From contig CM043948.1 in NCBI GenBank assembly GCA_014529385.2, forward strand, positions 82,680,760-82,744,759: a DNA stretch of 64,000 nucleotides, read 5' to 3'. Below the pieces are notes generated by a model. The model was not told the origin of the DNA. It was given only the letters and a program-made list of their open reading frames with translations, and did not search any database. Positions within the stretch are counted from its first letter, which is position 1, and each line of letters starts with the position of its first letter. Made by a program: the position numbers and the translations under genes. Positions 55,966-64,000 of the stretch are shown in pieces. Source of the stretch: Adiantum capillus-veneris (taxonomy: Eukaryota > Streptophyta > Polypodiopsida > Polypodiales > Pteridaceae).

Positions 55966-56530
55966 ACCTCACTATCCTATCTTATTGGAGTATTAGCGAG
56001 AACCACGATTAAATTGTCAATCCATGGGATGAAGCTGATTCGACTAGTACATAGAGGCTACAAGAGGGTGTCAATCTCTTGGAAAACAACTAACAGCTTG
56101 TATCTAACTCATGCTACACTCAAGTGACAGAAATCACTAAAAGCCAATCGCTCATCAGCAAACATATCACCTCCGTTGCAACATCAAACGACATCCAAAC
56201 GTAATGAAACTTCTTGGACATGTTTATAAGACCTAAGCACACATGCTTATGGTCTCAATTCCCACTTTAGGTCAAGTGTCAAAATTGTGATTATTAACAG
56301 CAGTGGATTTTTAAACTAGTCATTTTTGACCCAAAATGCATCTAAATGCTTAGCAATGATGCCCTAGTACCCTGCCTATGCTTAGTTTTTTATTTGAAAG
56401 TGTAAATTCCTAGTTATGATAAAATTAGGCCGCCGATCGGCGATGCCAAAAGCTACGAATTACTGTGATATGCTTATGTCAATGCTTAGAGCTCTTACTT
56501 GCGGTTTCAATGCAACAAACACGACTATAA
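55966..56530. other. Non-coding stretch without recognised gene
   Basis: No open frame or domain. It separates the truncated gypsy from LTR C. Confidence 0.4.
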
Positions 56531-56880
56531 TGTGACAACCGGGGAGGGAGTAGGAAGCGTGAGAAGGAGAGAAGTGAGCGTCGTTAGCTCACGCTATGTA
56601 TTTCATTATTTAAAACTTACAAATAACTTACAAAAATTGGCTTTTATACCTTAGCCAAGGTTTTTGGTGGTCAAAACTAATAATCTGGGAGTTCTAGTAA
56701 AGATGGGTAATGATAGGTTGATACAATCTGGAAGCTTGTAGCTCCAGCTCATCAATTACAAGGTTTATCCAAAAAATAGGAGTTACAATATTCCCGATCT
56801 ATCAAAATAATAAGTGGTTTTACAATGAGAACTTTGAAAAATGGTATCCGTGGTATAGGTGTTAGCTTGCTGCTAACATT
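56531..56880 (-). repeat. LTR C, probable 3' LTR of a minus-strand element
   Basis: The right edge is clear: GCTGCTAACA followed by TTCCCCCCCTCC, an antisense polypurine tract. The left edge is inferred at TGTGACAACCGG, giving about 350 bp. The minus strand has AAGGTATAAAAGCC near 56640-56655, a TATA box. No partner LTR is visible. Confidence 0.5.
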
Positions 56881-56917
56881 CCCCCCCTCCTTGCCTGTGT
56901 CGTCCCTTGACACAGCT

Positions 56918-57933
56918 TTATGGGCTGAAGTAGTCTTCGGGATGGCGGATGGTGAGGCGATCTTTAAGCACTGTTAGAGCCTTTTGATTTTTGATTTTTT
57001 GCTCCTTGTTTGACACTTGCAAGAATTGCATAGTTACTCTATTTTTCAGCTCTACTGCTGAGTAGCCTACAAACCTTGAGGTCAGGTTGCTGATCACTAG
57101 CGCAAACATCTTCATTTTCTTACAGGTTGCAGTGTTTAGCATGAGCAGAGATTTCAGTGGGAGTATTTGATGCACATATACATTGTTTTGACACTTTTGA
57201 TAGTGCTTGAGCTCTTTTGAGAGCGGTTTTACTGTTAAGTATGGAGCGTGATTTACCCTTGTAATTTTCTGTGGTAAAAGCGCACATTTGTAAGGCCCCC
57301 ATTATGAGGAGAAGCCATCGTGCGTGAAGGAAAATCACTCACCGGAAACAAATTTTTTTATGGACAAGAATCAGGGGCAACTTTAAAGGCCTTGGGGGCG
57401 GAGGCCCCCGAGACTTTTTTTTTCGCCGGAATATTCTTTTTCGCCGAAATATTATGGCCGGACGGCGGCCGGAAAGTGGTCGGAAAACAACCGGTCGGTT
57501 GGCCGGTGGCCGGTAGTCAATGGCCGATGGCCGGTGGTCAGAAGTCAATGGCCGGTGGCCGGTGGTCGGAAGTCAATGGCCGGTGGCCGGTGGCCGAATT
57601 CAAAAGCGGACTTGTCTTCTCAAGGGCGGCCACACATGGGTGGATTGGAGGGTCCGATTTGGACTTATTCGCACAAGGGCGGCTACACATGGATGTCTCT
57701 CATAAGAGAGGGAAGCCCTTTTGGCCTATAAAAGAAGGCCATTTCTACACACATTTTATAGTGTGAAGTTGATGCAACAAGGTGAGTGTGAGGTGGTGAG
57801 AGTGAAGCAAGGCGGGAGCTCCATTAAGGGTATAATCCCTTTGTAAACTACTTCTTGTTTTGAAGTACTAAAGCCATTGAGTGGTTGCTTTCCCATGGAC
57901 GTAGCCCACATTGGGTGAACCAGGTATATCGTG

Positions 57934-58002
<69 letters not shown>

Positions 58003-58430
58003 CTATAATCTCGTGTATATAAATCTATCTCTCTCCATTAAGTAATCTACTCAATTATCTATTTAGCTACGTCTTATTTCCTAACATTTACTCCCCGCAG
58101 GGATTTGTCTACTCCTTGCACATTTCGTTTGGCGCCTGTTTGAGCGCGTATACTGCACCTTGCAGTATTGTTGACAGTAGATGTACGTTGAGTTGCAGAA
58201 ACTACCATATGTACCTTTTGTGGAGCCAATTTGGCTTGTTTCTGGCAGTCTCGACCGTTTCTGAGACTCGGTTCGGAGGCCCTTTCTGAGACTAGGCTGG
58301 TTTCTTGTTTACATAACCTTTTGTGAGGTTTGATAGCATGAGGTTTTCTTGAGCTGGAGAATTCTTGAATGTTGAGATCCTTTCGGTGATACAGGTTACT
58401 GGAGTACCCTTTTTTTCGTGGCCTCGCCAT
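56918..58430 (-). pseudogene. Antisense-oriented ORF split by a solo LTR
   Basis: Two open pieces, 58430-58087 and 57227-56918, join in phase when the solo LTR and one TSD copy are left out, giving 217 codons from MARPRKKGYSSNLYHRKDL to HPEDYFSP. The product is Lys/Ser-rich at its start with no recognised domain. Its stop is about 30 bp from the polypurine tract beside LTR C, where a last ORF of a minus-strand element would end. However, its first third overlaps, antisense, a copia leader that is conserved at 59750-59830, where the equivalent frame has a stop. It may be chance. Confidence 0.3.
57233..58086 (+). mobile_element. Solo LTR, copia family 1, plus orientation
   Basis: 854 bp, TGTTAAGTATGG to TTTCCTAACA, with a perfect TSD, TTTAC, at 57228-57232 and 58087-58091. 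The TATA box GCCTATAAAAG lies at 57725-57734. It carries three GGCCATTGA-type units and the longest (TC)n run of the four family LTRs (about 57940-57999). Confidence 0.95.
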
Positions 58431-58920
58431 AGGACATGTATAGAGAGGGCTAGGTGCATTTGACGCCGTGTTGGAAGTCTTGGGTCAGCTTTTTGATTTT
58501 TAATGCAGAGTTAGTGGTTGATGCGCCTGTCTTATGCTCTAAGAGCATTACTTTTGATGCGTTACTGATCTCTTGTGACAGTTTTTGGATTGAGAATCTG
58601 ACAGTTTTTATGGGGAAACTCTGCCGAATTTTCCCCAGAATTACCAGTGTTTATCGCCATATTATCTTTAGCTTGCAGCCATGTCATCTAGTGGTGAAAA
58701 GGAAATTTACAATATCCAAAAATTTGATGGGACAAATTTTTCTATCTGGAAAGAGCAGATTCAAGATGCTCTTATACAATAAGGCCAGCTGGATCCTTAT
58801 CATGGAGCGTCCAGAGGGTGAGTATACAGATGTTGAGTGGGAGAAACTTGATGCTAAGACCAAATCTACCCTCTGTTTGCATTTGGCCAAATCTATGTAC
58901 TTTACTATAGTTAGAGAAAG
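58310..58920 (+). pseudogene. Copia leader and gag start, cut by another copia
   Basis: The leader (TTGAATGTTGAGATCCTTTC near 58372) matches the leader of the next copia at 59795. Gag starts at ATG 58681 with IYNIQKFDGTNFSIWKEQIQ, has a TAA after DALIQ and a frameshift, then EYTDVEWEKLDAKTKSTLCL. It ends in RES at 58920 where the next element's LTR begins. The two copias are related members of one family. The rest of this element lies outside the window. Confidence 0.75.
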
Positions 58921-59112
58921 TGTTGGGGTATAAAGCCCAATGTGGTCGCCCAGGTAAGTGGACGGGCCGCCAGGTATGTACACATATTCTTTTGTAAAAA
59001 CCTAATAAGAACTCACTATGCTCTACACATTACAGTAGAGCGAGTTCACCATATTGTCGTGCTCTTCTTCTCGCACTCTCTCTCGCGTCGCACTTCCGCT
59101 CGTACTCCTTCA
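58921..59112 (+). repeat. Short 5' LTR (about 192 bp)
   Basis: From TGTTGGGGTATAAAGCCC to CGTACTCCTTCA, two bases before the PBS. The left border is where the older gag is interrupted. TATAAAG lies only eight bases in, which would leave almost no U3, so either the promoter is elsewhere or the LTR start is misplaced. Confidence 0.6.
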
Positions 59113-59114
59113 AT

Positions 59115-59126
59115 TGGTATCAGAGC
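59115..59126 (+). other. Primer binding site
   Basis: TGGTATCAGAGC on the plus strand, initiator tRNA-Met type, two bases after the LTR. Confidence 0.92.
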
Positions 59127-60213
59127 TCAGATCGAGGCTCGGGCCAGCACTGCAGGAGGCTAGAGTCACCAACTCAGATTGGAGTGAAATTCGACAGGCG
59201 AAGACACGGCCCCAAATCTCGTGGGAGAAGGCCGAAGGGCTTGGTGTTGTCAGAATTTCATTCTGAGGTCATCTCGGCCACCGTTCGGCTTCGACAAAGG
59301 TCTGCGCAGGCCATTTTCAACTAAGTGGTCTCGACAGGTGCAGATCCGACTCTGCAAATTTGGGGTTTTTCGGCCTACGACTGCAGGTTCTGAGGATATC
59401 GACACTCCCAGAGTGTTGATTTGTGGCTGTCTACACATCGAAGGACGGCTCACAGTTCTTGGAGGCGTGTCGCATACGACACGGGCGCATCTACACACAG
59501 ACTGTAGGCGACATCCACTGGTTCATCAGGTAGCTTGTGTTTGCTGCTTGATATTCCAGATTTCATCCTGACATTGCAGGTAATTCCACATGGGATGTAT
59601 TGTCAGAGATGATGTATGTTTGTTGAGGGTTTGCTGGCTGTGAGTCACGCAGCAAACAACCGCCGCAGCGGTTACACCATATAGTGGAAAATTTGTGGAT
59701 GTATGACTTTGTAGGAAGTCTATGTACTGTCAGATTTACTACAGCCTTTGTTGAGGGTCTAGTGAGGTTTTATTGAGCTGGGGGATTCTCGAATGTTGAG
59801 ATCCTTTCGGTGATATAGGTCTTGGAGCGATCCCTTGAGCACCCTTAGATAGGCAGCTAGGATGTATTGACTGTGAGTTAGACAGTTGGGATTGCATCAT
59901 TGCTTCACTGCCGTTGAGGCATTGTCACAGTATATGCTTATAGGACAGTGACAGGACAGTGAGAGACAGTACAAGTGCAAGACAGGTTTACCCGCAGCTT
60001 ACAGTGTCAGAAAGACAGTGGTTTTTTGAGCTGTTTTTTGGTTTGTTTTTTAGCACACCAGAGCCATTTTACAAAGGAGACTCTGCCGAAATTTATGCAG
60101 AATCTGAAGCTTTCTTGGTTCATTTGACAGGTTGATATTGGTTCAGAGGTCAGTTTACAGGGGAAACTCTGCCAAATTTTTCCCAGGAAAGTAAACTACT
60201 GTGAAGCGTAGCT
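59127..60213 (+). other. Long untranslated leader of the copia
   Basis: About 1.1 kb without a convincing gene between PBS and gag. Part (59750-59830) is shared with the related copia at 58330-58410. GGGGAAACTCTGCC at 60155 also recurs at 58612. Confidence 0.7.
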
Positions 60214-63200
60214 ATGGCTGGATCACAAGACACTGCTCTTTACAATATCAAGAAGCTGGATGGAACTAATTTCCCATTGTGGAAGAAGCAGATTTGGCAC
60301 GTGTTGGTACAAAAGAAGCAGATAAAACCTATAAAGCTCAAAGGGATAAAACCAGAAGATATGGACGAAGATGAATGGAGCGAAATGGATGAATTGGCAC
60401 TTTCTACCATTATGATTATGCTGACTTTGGCAGAAAGCGTTTACTTCAATGTAGCAGACGGGATGTCGGCTTATCAAGCATGGTTAAAGCTGAGTGATCT
60501 TTATGAGAAACAGAGTGCAGCTTCACAGGTATACTGGCTTAAGAAGCTTGTTGACTTGAAGATGAAAGAAGGGACACCTATGTCCAATCATCTGAATGAA
60601 TTCAACACAATCTACAGTCAGTTGTCAGCTCAAGGTGTCAAGTTTGATGAACCTGTTAGAGCTATGTTCCTGTTGATCACATTGCCGGAAAGTTGGGACA
60701 CTTTTCGCACAGCTTTGAGTAATTCTGCACCTCCAGATGGTTTGAACATAGCAGGTGTAGAAGGAAGTCTGCTTACTGAAGAAACCAATAGAAAGACAAT
60801 GGACAAAGGCAAAGGAACAACCTTAGTTGTCAGGGGAAGGACCAAAGAAAAGTACAAAGGTGGAAAGAGGAATCAGTCTCGTAGCAAGTCCCGCAGTGCT
60901 AAAGGCAAGAGTGACATAGAATGCTACCATTGTGGCAAGAAGGGTCACATGAAAAGAGACTGCAGAGAATTGAAAGCAGAAAAAGGCAAAGAGAAAGCTG
61001 AAGACCATGGTGAGAAGAACAAGTCCTCAGTGAAGATTCAAGAAATAAATGTGACAAACACTGTTGCAGAGGATGACAATCTAGAGTCAGGAGACATCTA
61101 CTTCTTGAAGAATACGATGGACTCAGCTCTTCTTACAGCATCTGATGGAAATGCACTGAGTAACTGGATTATAGACTCAGGGGCATCACTTCATGTGTCT
61201 CCAAACAAGGAGTGGTTTACCTCTTATGTGACCACTAAAGATCATGTTCGGCTAGGCAATGGGCAGACATGTGAGATCTTAGGTGTTGGAGATGTTCAAT
61301 TGAAGTTTCAGAATGGCTCTTCTTTCACGCTGAAGAATGTGAGACATATTCCCGCAATTACAAAGAGCTTGATCAGCACAGGTTTACTTGATGATGCTGG
61401 CTACGTCACCACTTTTGGACAGAACATGTGGAAGATATCCAAGGGTTCTATGACAGTAGCACATGGAGTAAATTCTGGAGGACTTTACATGATTTATGTA
61501 TCAAATGTCTCTAAAAATGTAATCAATGTAACCGAGCAGCCGAACGTTTCTTTGTGGCATAGCCGGTTAGGACATATGTCCAAGAAGGGAATGGAAATCT
61601 TGTCTCGTTCTGGTTATTTGCCTGGCTTTTCATTTAATGATTTTGAATTCTGTAAACATTGTCTGTATGGTAAGCAAACACAGCACCCACATAAGCATAG
61701 AATCAGTAGAAGAGATACACAGTTGGCACTTGTTCATAGTGATTTGTGTGGACCTATGCCTAACCTATCTCTAGGGGGAGCTTCTTACTTTATGACATTT
61801 ATAGATGATTACTCGAGGAAAGTATGGGTTTACTTTCTCAAGCACAAGGATGAAGCGTTTAGTGTTTTCAAAACGTTTGTGACACTTGTGGAGAATCAGA
61901 GTGGCAAGAAGCTTAAATGCTTACGCACTGACAATGGTGGAGAGTATGTTTCAAAGGCCTTTCAGGAATTTTGTGAGTCAAAAGGTATAAAACGTGAACT
62001 TACTGCTCCTTACAATCCTCCTCAAAATGGTGTTGCTGAGAGGATGAATAGGACCATACAAGAGAAGGTCAGAAGTATCTTGTCTAATGCACAGCTGCCA
62101 AATGGGTTTTGGGCTGAAGCTGTATCAACAGCTGTTCATCTTGTAAATAGATCTCCTAGCAAGGTTTTGCAGAAGGATTCAGTGCCAGAGATGGTATGGT
62201 CAGGCAAGGTGCCCTCATACAAGCATCTCAGAGTCTTTGGCTGTGAGGCATATACTCACGTTGCAAAGGAATTTAGGAACAAACTTGAGCCAAAGAGTAG
62301 AATGTGCATCTTTCTAGGCTATGGTAATTCTGGTGAGATGGGGTACAGACTTTGGGATCCCGAATCCAGAAAGGTTGTCCGCAGCAATGATGTTCACTTT
62401 AATGAATCCAAATATCATTCTAAACCAGAGAGGGTTGAGGAGATTAGAAGAGTCGTCTTCCAAGAAGATGGACCTACACGTGCAAGACAAAATGTCAGGG
62501 CTCAAGAGGAGCAAGGACAGGATAGAGTGGAACCACAGGTTGTGGCTGAGCCTGAGCCACCTATTGTGCGTAGATCTAGACGTGTCACGCGACCTCCTGA
62601 TAGGTTTGTTCCATCTATGAATTCTGTCATGTTGACTGATTGCAATGAGCCTTCATGTTACAAGGAAGCAGTGCAAATGAAGGACTCCGGGAATTGGCAA
62701 TTGGCCATGCAGTCAGAGATGCCAGCTCTGCATAAAAACAAGACATGGAAGCTAGTTAAATTACCATAGGGCAAAAAGGCTCTACCTTGTAAATGGGTTT
62801 ACAGGTATAAGATCACCGCTCATGATAGTCAGCCAAAGTACAAAGCAAGGCTTGTTGCCAAGGGCTTTAAGCAAGAACAAGGCATTGACTTTGATGAAGT
62901 CTTGTCTCCGGTGGTCAAGATGACTACATTGAGATGCTTTCTTGCATTGGTTGCCATATTAGATTTGGTGTTGCACCAAATGGATGTCAAGACAGCGTTC
63001 TTGCATGGTGATTTAGATGTGGAAATTTACATGCAGCAGCCAGAAGGGTTTGTTGAGAAAGGCAAGGAAGATTGGGTATGGCAGTTGTTAAAGAGTCTTT
63101 ATGGCTTAAAACAATCACCGAGGGCATGGTACCATAAATTCCACAAGTTTATGCTTTCTCAAGGCTACAAACGTAGTGAGTTCGATCACTGTCTATATAC

Positions 63201-63230
63201 AAAGAAGGCTAAGGATGGTAGTTGGCTGAT
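60214..63230 (+). pseudogene. Copia gag-pol polyprotein, one TAG, RT cut
   Basis: ATG at 60214 (MAGSQDTALYNIKKLDGTNF). Gag to about residue 230; zinc knuckle CYHCGKKGHMKRDC (about 236); protease NWIIDSGASLHVSP (about 317); SLWHSRLGHMSKKGMEIL; integrase LALVHSDLCGPMPNLS (about 506), CLRTDNGGEYVSK (about 570), NPPQNGVAERMNRT (about 605); then the linker with WKLVKLP and TAG at 62767-62769. The same frame continues into RT: KWVYRYKITAHDSQPKYKAR, MDVKTAFLHGDLDVEIYMQQ, KSLYGLKQSPRAWYHKF, stopping at DGSWLI where the next LTR enters, just before the expected YVDD box. Confidence 0.93.
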
Positions 63231-63908
63231 TGTTGGGTGAAGAGGGGGGAGATCGACAGCTTAAAGTACTCAACATAAGCTTTCAAGCCATCACCATCAA
63301 ACTGTCCACCTCTTCTTCCAATTTCCAAGCACACACACTCACCTAGACTATCACACACACACACAGTAAACAGAGAATTGATATAGACAAGCTTGTAAGG
63401 GGATGTAAGAGATGTGTAAGAGATGTAGACTAGATTTAGAGAGTACACAGCAAATTAACCATAGCTTCAGAGAGTAGAGAAGAGAATCTGCAAGAGAAAG
63501 GCCTAAATCTAGCCCCAAACTCCACGGCACCTCTCTTGTGGAGTTGGTATTTAATATATTATTTTTGAGTTTGAGGTGCCAAAAATTGAGGCCCCTCTTT
63601 TACAACCACTTCACTTTTGTAAATGAGTGAAGCTCATTAGTTCTTGCATGACCCATAAGGGGAGTTCCCACTACAAATATTTACAGAGCCATAGTGGCTT
63701 ATTGAAATGAGATTCTAAGATACTGTGCAACTATAAAATGGCCAAGAATAATTGCCGTCGCCTCTTCATCAACTCCCCGCATTCCACTCTACAAAATCAT
63801 CATCAACTCAATTAGTAAAATAAATAGACATCACATAATTAACCATTACGCCCAGCTATCCCAGTTGCAGTTAACCACTACAACAGGAGGGTGCCCAGTC
63901 TCGTAACA
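63231..63908 (-). mobile_element. LTR D, 3' LTR of an element leaving the window
   Basis: 678 bp, TGTTGGGTGAAGAGG to CT CGTAACA, inserted in the copia RT. Directly inside is TCCCTCCCACC, the antisense polypurine tract, so the element is on the minus strand and extends past 64000. The left flank (possible TSD) is CTGAT at 63226-63230. Confidence 0.8.
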
Positions 63909-64000
63909 TCCCTCCCACCAGGGATAGCAACTGTCCTCAGTTGCTCAATAGAGAAATCAACTGGACCGTGAGTGATGGAAAGTGTGGAGAAGGTTGGGAA
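63909..64000 (-). other. Start of the internal region of element D
   Basis: Polypurine tract (63909-63919, antisense) and about 80 bp with an open minus-strand frame reading EQLRTVAIPGG. Too short to classify. Confidence 0.5.

Larger units (their letters stand above)
58921..63230 (+). mobile_element. Copia element nested in copia gag, 3' end outside window
   Basis: 5' LTR 58921-59112, PBS 59115-59126, leader of about 1.1 kb, one gag-pol frame from 60214 with a single TAG. It is interrupted in RT at 63230 by the LTR at 63231. The left flank is GAAAG; the second TSD copy is not in the window. Confidence 0.88.

Noticed and set aside
56531-58680. LTR C as the 5' LTR of the copia whose gag starts at 58681
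   Set aside because: The sequence after LTR C is a C-rich tract (antisense polypurine tract), not a tRNA-Met primer site, and the leader similarity to the neighbouring copia begins only near 58310.
1-64000. CRISPR arrays, tRNA or rRNA genes, bacterial operons
   Set aside because: No spaced identical repeats of CRISPR type and no tRNA or rRNA signature were seen. The tRNA-like 12-mers are retrotransposon primer binding sites.

Overview
This window looks like nuclear DNA of a land plant with a large, transposon-packed genome. Almost all recognisable sequence belongs to LTR retrotransposons of the Ty1/copia and Ty3/gypsy superfamilies, many primed by an initiator-tRNA-Met type primer binding site (TGGTATCAGAGC), plus two LINE remnants, solo LTRs and long (CT)n, (CA)n and (TG)n microsatellites. 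No bacterial, organellar, rRNA, tRNA or CRISPR feature was seen. The species cannot be fixed from sequence alone; several gypsy and LINE proteins remind me of families from ferns, gymnosperms or bryophytes, but that is unverified memory.

Layout. 1-3000: LINE reverse-transcriptase remnant, short tandem duplications, one orphan ORF. 2992-3812: solo copia LTR with 5-bp target-site duplication (TSD). 4257-6011 (minus): remains of a multi-exon, intron-containing gene of unknown function, the only candidate non-transposon gene. 6030-17672 (minus): an old gypsy element (gag, protease, RT) interrupted by a 1.56-kb solo LTR (8057-9615) and a decayed copia element (10251-15350). 17680-20743 (plus): RNase H, integrase and an unusual C-terminal extension of a gypsy element; its tail resumes at 32717 after a complete chromovirus (20744-32711, TSD TTGCT) inserted into it.

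32934-38267: non-coding DNA with three spaced palindromes, then a frameshifted coiled-coil ORF region. 38268-40707: LTR A and a LINE ending in (TC)n. 42409-51135: another gypsy element (plus) interrupted by a nearly intact copia element (42657-48182, TSD CATAA). 51136-55965: gypsy element on the minus strand with LTR, RNase H, damaged integrase and the same C-terminal extension. 56531-64000: LTR C, another solo copia LTR (57233-58086, TSD TTTAC), a copia gag split by a related copia (58921 onward), itself split by an LTR at 63231 whose element runs out of the window.

Most noteworthy: (i) the chromovirus seems to start its Gag inside its own LTR, in a 54-codon leader exon with a splice donor, and two downstream acceptors in the same phase would attach that leader either to Gag or to a separate ORF; (ii) two independently decayed gypsy copies carry a second retropepsin-like domain plus WVPK repeats after the integrase; (iii) three AATAATCGCGATTATT-type palindromes lie about 290 bp apart; (iv) the intron-containing gene remnant at 4257-6011.
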